A stretch of 5,880 nt of DNA, taken from assembly GCA_030037875.1 (NCBI GenBank), contig JASHPV010000166.1, forward strand, positions 1-5,880, in the 5' to 3' direction. The stretch is from Thermoplasmata archaeon. GTDB taxonomy: Archaea > Thermoplasmatota > Thermoplasmata > Lutacidiplasmatales > UBA184. A model generated the notes under the pieces. The model made no database searches and was not told the origin of the DNA. It saw only the letters and a list, made by a program, of their open reading frames with translations. The position numbers and the translations under genes are program-made. Below, one piece after another: positions 1 to 5,605 of this stretch; position 1 is the stretch's first letter, and each line of letters opens with the position of its first letter.

Positions 1-913
1 ACCGGGGATGCGGAACGTACGCCCCCTGGGACACCGCGTTCAACGGATCGTTTCGTTCGAGGAATGTTTCGCTGGGCGGATCGAGTCCAGGTGCGGACGT
101 ACCCCAGGCTCCCACCCAGCGAACAGGCCCATCGAGGCGGAAACCGGCGAACCCGCTTCGGCCGCGCACTGACTCGCCGATGATGCCGATGTTCCCCGTC
201 CGGAGTCGGCGACCTAGTTCCCACAGCAACCCGGCCGGTCCTACCGAGGGAGCCGGGCCTAGCAGATCCGGCGGGGCCCCGATTGACGTTACGGAGATGC
301 CCGGAGCCGCTTCTTCCCAGGCCGCCTGCCACCGCGCCAGATCCTCGTCGACGACGAGTATCGCCTCGCCGGTGCCGCCTCCGGACGGCAGTCCGAGCGC
401 TTCGAGCCAGCTTGTCACCGTACCCTGCCTGGTCAGGAGCCGGCCCGGCGCATGCCCACGGAAACCGTGCTGGAGGACCGCCAGTCCCGGATCCATGCCG
501 AACAGGAACGCCGCGGCGCCGGCCCCGTGCCGGAGCCCTGGAGCGCCAGAGGCCTCGTTCGTAAGGGCCGCCAGGTCCGCCGCGACGACCGCTTCTCGGC
601 CGGTCGACCCCTCGTCGTGCGCCGCGGCGGCCAGAGCACCCCACAGCCCCGGTGCATTGGGAGGATGCCGGCGGACCACGAGCTCTGGGATGCCCAGGGC
701 CTCCCCGTAGGCCCAGTCTACTTCGGGTGGGAACGTTCCCACGAGGTGGAGGCGCCGGAGAGCCCGGGCCCCCTGCGGCTGGACTTGATGGCTTAGCCGG
801 TGGAGCGAATGGAGACCGAGCGTGAAGGCGTCTTCGTCCGGACCCTCTATCCGGAACGGACCCCGTTGCCACACCGGGAGCACCAAACTGGCGGATAGGA
901 TAGAGCGCGACAC
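1..913 (-). CDS. Degenerate HMG-CoA-synthase-like (KAS fold) protein running into a DUF35 Zn-ribbon/OB-fold domain; 3' end cut by window
   Basis: The frame is open from a GTG at 913-911 to the window edge (304 codons seen, no stop). The start lies 2 bp after the thiolase stop, so the two genes are almost certainly co-transcribed. The N-terminus (MSRSILSASLVLP) and a following EDAFTLGLHSL stretch (about residues 27-37) resemble the opening of HMG-CoA synthase/FabH-like proteins. HGAGAAAFLFG (129-139) matches the GAGAAA segment of that fold. Residues about 220-262 align by eye with the GN-x-LGLA...GDRILLVSYGSGAGSDAF part of HMG-CoA synthase. From about residue 288 the motif NDPLNAVSQGAYVPHPR looks like the start of a DUF35 rubredoxin-like Zn ribbon plus OB fold, whose zinc cysteines would lie outside the window. 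No cysteine occurs in the 304 residues, so the nucleophile of a working synthase is absent. I infer a non-catalytic, scaffold-like partner of the thiolase. Family assignment is by motif only. Confidence 0.72.
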   Translation of the reverse strand, partial: MSRSILSASLVLPVWQRGPFRIEGPDEDAFTLGLHSLHRLSHQVQPQGARALRRLHLVGTFPPEVDWAYGEALGIPELVVRRHPPNAPGLWGALAAAAHDEGSTGREAVVAADLAALTNEASGAPGLRHGAGAAAFLFGMDPGLAVLQHGFRGHAPGRLLTRQGTVTSWLEALGLPSGGGTGEAILVVDEDLARWQAAWEEAAPGISVTSIGAPPDLLGPAPSVGPAGLLWELGRRLRTGNIGIIGESVRGRSGFAGFRLDGPVRWVGAWGTSAPGLDPPSETFLERNDPLNAVSQGAYVPHPR

Positions 914-915
914 CG

Positions 916-2111
916 TCAGCCCACCGAGAAGAGATGGACCGCCGCCGTGGCACCCGACCCGCCCACGTTGTGCGTCAGAGCGTGCTCGGCCCCGCCTACT
1001 TGTCGAGCACCGGCCTGGCCGCGCAATTGAAGGAACACTTCGTACGCCTGACTGACTCCCGTCGCGCCGATCGGGTGGCCCTTGGCCTTGAGACCCCCAT
1101 CGGGGTTGACCGGGAGCCGGCCTCCAAGCCTCGTGGCGCCGGAGAGGGTCATCTTCCCCGCTGCGCCGCGCGCGGCAAATCCCAGGTCCTCGAGCGCCAG
1201 CAGCTCGGCGATGGTGAAGCAATCGTGGAGTTCCAAAAAATCGAGGCCTTTCCGGTCGACCGGCGCGTTTCGGAACGCCTCCTCGGCGGCGGAGCGAGAC
1301 GCGTCGAGTCGCGTGATGAACTTTCGTTCCTGCACTGCCAGATGGTCGGAGCTCACGCCACTTCCAACGACGTAGACCGGGCTATCGGTGAACCGCCGGG
1401 CCGCCTCGGGTCGAGTAACGATCAGCGCGGCCGCCCCGTCGGACACGGGACAGCAATCATAGAGGCCGAGGGGCGCGGCCACCGACGGGGCGGAGTTCAC
1501 TTGCTCCCGGGTCACCGGCTTCTGAAAGTGCGCGTTCGGGTTGAGCGCGCCGTTGGCGTGGTTCTTCACCGCCACCTCCGTCAGCGCGTCTCTCACAGGG
1601 CCGTACTCGGCCTCGTACCGGGATGCCATGAGGCCGTAGACGCCCGCGAACGTGAGCCCGGCCAGGCGCTCCCATTCGGTGTCCCCGGAAACCCCCAACC
1701 AGTACCGGCGTCGGGCATTCGATACGTCCGTCATCTTTTCGAGGCCCACGACCAGAACGACGTCTCGCCGCCCCGACGCGACCGCGTCGACGGCCAGCTG
1801 GATGGCGTACCCGCCGGAAGCGCAGGCATTCTCGACGCGGAGGGTCGGCAGCCCCGGCCGTCCCGCCTCCTCCGCCGCGATGGCCGCGGCGTTGCCCAGC
1901 TGCCAGCCCGAGAAACCCAGCGTTGCCAGATAGAGCCCGTCGACCGCGACCCGATCGAGGCCCCGGTCCACGCTGGCGACAGCCTTGTCGACCGCCTCCC
2001 GAAGGAGCCGTCGCGGCCCGTCGGTCAGTACGCCGAACCGGGTGTGGCCCGCCCCTACGATAGCGGCCCGGGGGGCGTGACCTTGCGTCGGCGTCGTGAA
2101 CCAATCCTCAT
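916..2111 (-). CDS. Thiolase (acetyl-CoA C-acetyltransferase, SCP-x/archaeal type), apparent 5' frameshift
   Basis: Catalyses the reversible Claisen condensation of acyl-CoAs, most likely two acetyl-CoA to acetoacetyl-CoA for mevalonate synthesis. Numbered from the GTG at 1971, the nucleophilic Cys is C50 in VENACASGGYA. The SCP-x type HDCFTIAE motif, GHPIGATG and the C-terminal HNVGGSGATAAVHLF follow in family order, so the catalytic machinery looks complete. The stop is TGA at 918-916. The intact frame continues upstream of 1971 into a typical thiolase N-terminus (RAAIVGAGHTRFG, about 2070-2032) but meets no ATG, GTG or TTG before a stop near 2226. An ATG at 2111 sits about 24 bp from a TATA-like box. 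It is in another frame and rejoins the thiolase frame if one base is added in the six-base G run at 2070-2075. I therefore give the gene extent as 2111, with the frame break marked there. Cytoplasmic enzyme, first gene of the minus-strand operon. Confidence 0.85.
2070..2075. other. Six-base G homopolymer at the apparent thiolase frame break
   Basis: On the minus strand this is CCCCCC. Upstream of it the frame from ATG 2111 reads MRIGSRRRRKVTPP and then soon hits TAG at 2057-2055. Downstream of it the conserved thiolase N-terminus is in a different frame. Adding one base in the run fuses the two. A homopolymer length error in the assembly is the simplest reading. A real mutation, or a start at an unusual codon, remains possible. 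Confidence 0.5.
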
Positions 2112-2116
2112 AAGAC
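2106..2116 (+). promoter_or_regulatory. Weak candidate TATA box for the ubiX operon
   Basis: CCTCATAAGAC is the best AT-rich stretch at a suitable distance. A start site about 25 bases downstream (near 2136) would give a leader of roughly 20 bases containing the GGAGGAA ribosome site. It overlaps the proposed thiolase ATG on the other strand, so the two promoters would interlock. The match to consensus is poor. Confidence 0.25.
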
Positions 2117-2130
2117 GCGAACTCCTGCGC

Positions 2131-2140
2131 GCTATAAAGC
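2131..2140 (-). promoter_or_regulatory. TATA-like box for the thiolase operon (GCTTTATAGC on the minus strand)
   Basis: The minus-strand sequence GCTTTATAGC contains TTTATA, close to the archaeal TATA consensus. It lies 22-27 bases before the ATG at 2111, which is the spacing expected for a transcript starting at or next to that codon (leaderless). An alternative is a leadered transcript using AGGAG at 2126-2122, 10 bases before the ATG. The element is nearly palindromic and reads TATAAA on the plus strand too, but it is too close to the ubiX start (22 bases or less) to be a natural promoter for it. Confidence 0.5.
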
Positions 2141-2141
2141 C

Positions 2142-2148
2142 GGAGGAA
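2142..2148 (+). promoter_or_regulatory. Ribosome binding site for ubiX
   Basis: GGAGGAA is a strong Shine-Dalgarno match. GGAGG ends 8 bases before the GTG at 2155. This fixes the start inside a very long open frame (from 934) whose upstream part is antisense to the thiolase and not coding. Confidence 0.75.
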
Positions 2149-2154
2149 TCCGCG

Positions 2155-2730
2155 GTGTCGGAGGAGGGCCCGTACGTCGTTGGACTCACGGGCGCGAGCG
2201 GCGCTCCCATCGCCGCCCGCGTCCTAGAGACGCTGCGAACGGTCGGAGTGGACCACGCGGTCATCCTCTCGGATGGAGCGGCGGCGGTGATCCGGGAGGA
2301 GCTGGGGGTCGATCCGGAGGAACTGCTGAAAGGGACGCCGACCGTGTACGCCGACTCGGATTTCTCGGCCCCCATCGCCAGCGGCTCGCGCCGCACGCGC
2401 GGAATGGCTGTTGTGCCCTGCTCCACCAACACGCTCGCGAAGATCGCCCTCGGGCTCGCTGACACACTGATCACCCGCGTGGCCCACGTGCATCTCAAGG
2501 AACACCGACGCCTGGTTCTGGTGCCCCGAGAGACCCCGCTCAGCGCCATCGAGCTCGGACAGATGACTCGTCTGGCGGAGCTGGGAGTGGTGATCCTGCC
2601 GGCTTCGCCGCCTTACTACCTTCACCCGAAGGGGGTCGGCGACTTGGTCGATTTCCTGGCGGGCAAGACTCTGGACCATTTGGGAATCCCCCACCAGCTG
2701 TATCGCGGATGGCGGGAGGGTCCGACGTGA
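2155..2730 (+). CDS. ubiX: Flavin prenyltransferase UbiX
   Basis: Attaches a dimethylallyl group to FMN to make prenyl-FMN, the cofactor of UbiD-family decarboxylases. From the GTG at 2155 the protein has 191 residues, the usual family length. It begins with the Rossmann-like flavin motif GLTGASGAP (residues 10-18). SGSRRTRGMAVVPCSTNTLAKIA follows (77-99, equivalent to the SGS-x-x-T-x-GM...PCS region), then LKEHRRLVLVPRETPLS (114-130) with K115, R125 and E126, and PPYYLHPKGVGDLVDF (152-167), where Tyr and Pro line the prenyl-phosphate site. LDHLGI (173-178) ends the domain. It is the first gene of a four-gene operon and its stop overlaps the next start (GTGA). No UbiD partner is in the window. 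It diverges from the thiolase operon, which fits a role in archaeal isoprenoid synthesis, but this is inference. Soluble, normally a dodecamer. Confidence 0.95.
   Translation: MSEEGPYVVGLTGASGAPIAARVLETLRTVGVDHAVILSDGAAAVIREELGVDPEELLKGTPTVYADSDFSAPIASGSRRTRGMAVVPCSTNTLAKIALGLADTLITRVAHVHLKEHRRLVLVPRETPLSAIELGQMTRLAELGVVILPASPPYYLHPKGVGDLVDFLAGKTLDHLGIPHQLYRGWREGPT
2715..2720 (+). promoter_or_regulatory. Ribosome binding site inside ubiX for the next gene
   Basis: GGAGGG lies 6 bases before the GTG at 2727 and decides between that start and an in-frame ATG at 2709. The GTG start also gives a 4-base overlap with the ubiX stop, matching the two other junctions in this operon. Confidence 0.6.
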
Positions 2731-3308
2731 AGGGGAACGGCAGATCGACGCCTACCCCCCGGAGTACATCGACCCGTTCGATCCAGTGGCCGTTCATCGG
2801 CGTGGTGGTCCTACTGGTCGTTCTGATCATCTTGACGCCGAATCTCTTCTCCTCCAGTACGTCGGGCCTCCAGACCCGGGCCCAGCTCATCGTGGAACGA
2901 CCGGCCCATGATAACAATACGAGCTTCTACGTGGAGAGCATCGGGACATCGACCCTGTACGCTTCGATCACCGTTGGGGTCGCCCCCTTGCCCTCCTGGC
3001 CGTACCTCGGGTCGATGAGCACTCTCGGAAACTGGACCTGGACCAACGCCACGGAAACGCTCGTGCTGGTCGCGGCCAGCGCGACGAACCCCCTCGCCAT
3101 CAACGTCACCGTGAAGTACCTCGCGTCCTCCGGGGTCAGCACCGAGTACGTGGGGGCCTACGGCTTCGACCTGAACGCCACGACGCTTACGTTGGACGCC
3201 GTGAATCTTCTGCCGGGAGGCTCCGCCCCATCGGCCTCCACGCCGCTCGTCGACCTTCCCATCTTTCTCCTGCTGGCGATCAAAACGCCCACGGGGTCGT
3301 CGCCATGA
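2727..3308 (+). CDS. Membrane-anchored protein with extracytoplasmic domain, unknown function
   Basis: I do not recognise a family. Starting at GTG 2727 it has 193 residues. A short Ser/Thr/Arg-rich tail (1-19) precedes one strong transmembrane helix (about 21-38, FIGVVVLLVVLIIL). The rest is a Ser/Thr/Val-rich, mostly beta-predicted segment that should lie outside the cell. It carries six potential N-glycosylation sequons (N63, N64, N102, N107, N126, N150). Such sequons are common in surface proteins of archaea, so an S-layer-exposed domain is plausible. A short hydrophobic stretch near the C-terminus (about 174-185) could be a second membrane contact but is probably too short. There are no cysteines. 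It is coupled to ubiX by a GTGA overlap and to the next gene by ATGA, so it is made together with a second membrane protein and may form a complex with it. An ATG start at 2709 (199 residues) is the alternative. Confidence 0.75.
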   Translation: MKGNGRSTPTPRSTSTRSIQWPFIGVVVLLVVLIILTPNLFSSSTSGLQTRAQLIVERPAHDNNTSFYVESIGTSTLYASITVGVAPLPSWPYLGSMSTLGNWTWTNATETLVLVAASATNPLAINVTVKYLASSGVSTEYVGAYGFDLNATTLTLDAVNLLPGGSAPSASTPLVDLPIFLLLAIKTPTGSSP

Positions 3309-3682
3309 AACTCCCGCGATTTCCTGTATTCTGGGCGGTGGTGATCGCGGCGCTGCTATTCATCGAGGTCGCCGAGCTGACCCGCCTCTTCACGATCCCG
3401 TTCCTGGCCGCGGTCTCGGACCCAGTGACGTTCGCGCTCGCGCTGATCTTCGTGACGATCGTGGCTCTGGTCGGCGCTATCTTCATCGGCATCTACGTCT
3501 CCCAGCGGCTGCTCTCCCCGCGGGGCTTCTCCCCCTTCGAGGAGGAGATGCTCAAGATGCGGGCCGAGGTCACGGAGATCCAGCGGGAGATGCAGGACCT
3601 CCTCGGCCGGTCCGGAGGTCCCGAGGGAACGGCACCCGCCTCCCGAGCCAGCGACCCGGCTCCACCGGAGCGTCGGCCATGA
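3305..3682 (+). CDS. Small two-helix membrane protein with cytoplasmic coiled coil, unknown function
   Basis: 125 residues, no recognised family. Two hydrophobic helices are clear: about 8-24 (VFWAVVIAALLFIEVAE) and 41-66 (VTFALALIFVTIVALVGAIF). They are joined by a short loop with acidic and basic residues. After SQRLLSPRG comes a charged, heptad-like helix (about 76-101, FEEEMLKMRAEVTEIQREMQ) that probably forms a coiled coil, then a Pro/Ala-rich disordered tail. The positive residues around the second helix suggest the tail is inside the cell. Both ends overlap neighbours by ATGA, so translation is coupled to the single-pass protein upstream and to guaAA downstream. The architecture suits a small oligomeric membrane partner or adaptor, but nothing in the sequence states what it binds. 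Confidence 0.75.
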   Translation: MKLPRFPVFWAVVIAALLFIEVAELTRLFTIPFLAAVSDPVTFALALIFVTIVALVGAIFIGIYVSQRLLSPRGFSPFEEEMLKMRAEVTEIQREMQDLLGRSGGPEGTAPASRASDPAPPERRP

Positions 3683-4245
3683 ACATCCCCGTCATCGACA
3701 ACGGGGGCCAGTGGACCCATCGGGAGTACCGGGTGCTACGGGACCTCGGCGCTGACGCCCGGATCGTCCCGAACACGACGCCGTTCTCGGAGCTCCGGGC
3801 CGACGGGGTCGTGCTATCGGGCGGCGCGCTCAGCTTGGAGGGCACGGACGCCCCGCTGGGCAAGGTCGGGGAGTGGATCGACCGCGTGGAGGTTCCCGTC
3901 CTCGGAATCTGCGTCGGGCACCAGTACCTGGCGCGGCATTTCGGCGGGGTCGTCTCTCACGCGCAGACGCCTGAGTTTGGCCGAGTGACAGTGACCCTGG
4001 AAGCCGAGGGCGACCGACTCTTGGGGGCTCTGCCCGGTTCAATCCAGGTATGGGAAAGCCACAACGATGAGGTGGTCCGGCCTCCGCCCGGCTGGCGGAA
4101 GCTGGGTTTCTCGCCGACCTGCCAGGTCGAGGCGATGGCGCACCCGAGCCGGCCGATCTGGGGGGTCCAGTTTCACCCCGAGGTCGAGCACACGGAAAAG
4201 GGCCGAGAACTCTTCGAGAACTTCCTGGCGCAATGCCGACGATGA
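3679..4245 (+). CDS. guaAA: GMP synthase, glutamine amidotransferase subunit
   Basis: Releases ammonia from glutamine for the amination of XMP to GMP by the separate ATP-pyrophosphatase subunit (GuaAB). Archaea usually carry the two as separate proteins. The 188 residues are the normal size for the stand-alone class I amidotransferase. The triad is complete: nucleophile C78 in GICVGHQYLA, and H166 and E168 in GVQFHPEVEHTEKG. VVLSGG (45-49) builds the oxyanion side, and SHND (127-130) is the GMP-synthase-type substrate loop. GGAG at 3667-3670, 8 bases before the ATG, is a good ribosome site, and the start overlaps the previous stop (ATGA). It is the last gene of the ubiX operon. No guaAB lies in the window, so the synthetase subunit must be encoded elsewhere. 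Placement with ubiX and two membrane proteins has no obvious metabolic reason. Confidence 0.95.
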   Translation: MNIPVIDNGGQWTHREYRVLRDLGADARIVPNTTPFSELRADGVVLSGGALSLEGTDAPLGKVGEWIDRVEVPVLGICVGHQYLARHFGGVVSHAQTPEFGRVTVTLEAEGDRLLGALPGSIQVWESHNDEVVRPPPGWRKLGFSPTCQVEAMAHPSRPIWGVQFHPEVEHTEKGRELFENFLAQCRR

Positions 4246-4375
4246 ATTTTCCCACATCGCCTCGGCCGCACTGCCGGGTTTCCGCTGTAATCTTGGCTGA
4301 CGGAAAAAAGGATTTAGACGGACCTCTAACGAATATAGGAGGTCGACGCGCGGAATCGCCCCGGACCATCCGTTC
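4246..4375. other. Intergenic region between guaAA and the receiver-domain gene
   Basis: No gene or RNA gene is evident. A TTTT run at 4248-4251 right after the guaAA stop could be a weak archaeal termination signal. AT-rich patches at about 4301-4317 (GGAAAAAAGGATTTAGA) and 4331-4338 are candidate promoter elements for the next gene. GGAGGT at 4338-4343 is 32 bases before the ATG, too far to be its ribosome site, and no other start codon lies at a suitable distance from it. Confidence 0.5.
4321..4344. promoter_or_regulatory. Inverted repeat GACCTC-N12-GAGGTC around an AATATA core, operator-like
   Basis: The arms 4321-4326 and 4339-4344 are perfect 6-base inverted copies. The 12-base spacer holds AATATA (4332-4337), a possible TATA box that would place a start site near 4360, 15 bases before the receiver gene's ATG. 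Arms flanking a core promoter are typical of a dimeric regulator's binding site. A short hairpin in RNA is the other reading. Confidence 0.35.
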
Positions 4376-4783
4376 ATGAGTGGGTCCAGCACGCCCGGGC
4401 GGACGGAGGGGGCTTCCGCCATAGTGGTCGCGGGAGACGAAGAGACCCGGGTCCTGTTACGGGGACTGCTTCGGCTCCACCACTACCGCGTGATCGGCGA
4501 GGCGGAGGGCTCGACCGAAGGCACCGAACTCCTCCGTACGCATCCGCCCAGCGTCATGGTGGTCGACGCCGCCCTCGCTGAGGGAAGTTTCCCGGTATTG
4601 ATCCGGGAAGCCCGTCTCCTGCGGCCGGAAATGCGGGTCGTTCTCGTGACCCCCACGCCCGTTCGGCCGGGCGACGGGACCCCCAAAGGGGCAGATGGAC
4701 CGGATGCGACCGTTACCCGCCCGTTCCGCCTCGCGGACTTTCTGGGAGCCCTTCAGGGCAAGCCCGTAGTTCGCTCGAACTAG
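4376..4783 (+). CDS. Stand-alone receiver (REC) domain protein, degenerate phosphorylation site
   Basis: 135 residues, with a short Ser/Gly-rich leader and a single CheY-like fold but no output domain. AIVVAGDEETRVLLRGLL (15-32) is beta1/alpha1, where the usual acidic pair is reduced to G20-D21 with E22. The phospho-acceptor is D64 in VMVVDAAL. VVLVTPT (88-94) is the beta4 strand, carrying T92. DATVTRPFRLADFLGAL (110-126) is beta5/alpha5, in which the near-invariant KP is RP (R115). Such a protein would normally pass a phosphate signal by protein-protein contact. The Lys to Arg change and the lost acidic residue suggest weak or altered phosphorylation, which is inference. The ATG at 4376 is the only suitable start in the frame and lacks a good Shine-Dalgarno, so a short-leader or leaderless transcript is likely. 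Its stop overlaps that of dphB from the opposite strand. Confidence 0.85.
   Translation: MSGSSTPGRTEGASAIVVAGDEETRVLLRGLLRLHHYRVIGEAEGSTEGTELLRTHPPSVMVVDAALAEGSFPVLIREARLLRPEMRVVLVTPTPVRPGDGTPKGADGPDATVTRPFRLADFLGALQGKPVVRSN
4780..4783. other. CTAG shared by two convergent stop codons
   Basis: The receiver gene ends with TAG at 4781-4783 and dphB ends with TAG on the other strand at 4782-4780. The palindrome CTAG provides both, so there is no room for a terminator between the genes and their transcripts must overlap. Confidence 0.9.
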
Positions 4784-5574
4784 GTGGGCCCGCCCAGCGA
4801 GGCGAGGCGGAAACTCTCCAAGGCCGATTTCTCCTCGAAGTGCAGAGTCGGTGCGGGAACCACAACTGAATGGAGCGGCGGGCCAAAGTCCGTGACCTCC
4901 AGGATGGCCCGGGGACCATACCAGGCCTGGGCGGTGTCGGTACCGACCCGCGCCACCACCGCGAGCCACCGATCTTCGGGCAGGACATGGCGGACCGAAT
5001 CCGTGTCGCGCTCCGCCAAGATCCGTATCGCCTCGTTCGCGGTCATGAACCGGCGTTCTTCCGGTTGGAGGTCGAGCAGAACCAACGTGTGAAGGTCCTG
5101 GGCCTGGTTCTGCGCGATCCCGTCCAACGGCGACCGTGGTGCGAAGCCCGGTGAGGGAAAGGGGACCGAAACCGTCCGGCCGAACCGATAGTGCTGGAGG
5201 CCCAGGAAGCCGGGCGCTGACGTCAGCACGCTGGCGTTCGGAAGGTACGTCCAGGAATGTCCGGCCCGTTCGGCGGCCAACCGCAGGGCGACATGGGTAG
5301 TGGCGGCGAACGGGTCGCCGGCGACGAGGAACCCCACGCGAGCATACCGCCCGAGCGCCTGAAGGATCGGGCGCTCGGCCTCCACCTCGCTCCGGGGCAG
5401 CACCCGGATCCGTCGTTTCAGCTCCCGACTGAGTCGCGGGAGGCTCCCGGCGGCCAGCACCGAGGTGTAGGATTCGGCGAACACCGCCCCGCACCGCTGG
5501 AGCAGTTCGCGCGCCCGGGGAGATAGGTCGCGCTCGTCGCCGAGGCCCATCCCGATGAAGGCGAGCTGTCCCAT
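4780..5574 (-). CDS. dphB: Diphthine synthase (EF-2 diphthamide methyltransferase)
   Basis: Uses S-adenosylmethionine to methylate the 3-amino-3-carboxypropyl histidine of elongation factor 2, the second step of diphthamide synthesis. From the ATG at 5574-5572 it has 264 residues, as expected. Family motifs run in order: LAFIGMGLGDERDLS near the N-terminus, FAESYTS, then VAGDPFAATTH (SAM loop, usually GDP-x-x-ATTH), LPNASVLTSAPGFLGLQHYRFGRT (the NAS...GLQ-x-Y-x-FG region), PFP and LLDLQPEERRFMTANEA. A longer in-frame start exists at 5640, but the 22 extra residues are not family-like and overlap the space after the upstream gene's stop (5606). It follows a universal-stress-like gene by 31 bp and is probably co-transcribed with it. 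The reaction is specific to archaea and eukaryotes, so this gene is the firmest lineage marker. The stop TAG lies in a CTAG shared with the receiver gene. Confidence 0.96.
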   Translation of the reverse strand: MGQLAFIGMGLGDERDLSPRARELLQRCGAVFAESYTSVLAAGSLPRLSRELKRRIRVLPRSEVEAERPILQALGRYARVGFLVAGDPFAATTHVALRLAAERAGHSWTYLPNASVLTSAPGFLGLQHYRFGRTVSVPFPSPGFAPRSPLDGIAQNQAQDLHTLVLLDLQPEERRFMTANEAIRILAERDTDSVRHVLPEDRWLAVVARVGTDTAQAWYGPRAILEVTDFGPPLHSVVVPAPTLHFEEKSALESFRLASLGGPT

Positions 5575-5605
5575 CGTCGCGCGGCCCCCGCCCTCGGCGG
5601 GAAGC

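Noticed and set aside
180..796. Several plus-strand open frames
   Set aside because: They lie antisense to the synthase-like/DUF35 gene, have Pro/Arg/Ser-rich content and no family motif. The minus frame has domain-like motifs and abuts the thiolase stop.
916..1971. GTG 1971 as the true thiolase start
   Set aside because: It would drop about 33 residues that include the conserved AIVGAGHTRFG strand of the thiolase N-terminus, still in frame upstream. It is the first in-frame start codon only because of the probable frame break.
2131..2140. GCTATAAAGC as the TATA box of ubiX
   Set aside because: A start site 25 bases downstream would fall inside the ubiX coding region and behind its ribosome site.
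934..2154. Very long plus-strand open frame (598 codons from 934) ending at the ubiX stop
   Set aside because: Only the part from GTG 2155 matches UbiX and follows a ribosome site. The upstream part is antisense to clear thiolase motifs and has Arg/Gly-rich low-complexity composition typical of shadow frames in GC-rich DNA.
2709..2726. ATG 2709 as start of the single-pass membrane protein
   Set aside because: It overlaps ubiX by 22 bases without a good ribosome site. GTG 2727 has GGAGGG at 6 bases and the same 4-base overlap as the other operon junctions. It remains possible.
4246..4310. Possible box C/D RNA or tRNA in the gap after guaAA (GATGAA and CTGA seen)
   Set aside because: The C-box match is incomplete, no second pair of boxes or cloverleaf could be built, and the short matches are expected by chance.
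4457..5494. Minus-strand 345-codon open frame across the receiver gene and dphB
   Set aside because: It is out of frame with both genes, which have strong family motifs, and its translation is Arg/Gly/Pro-rich with no recognisable domain.
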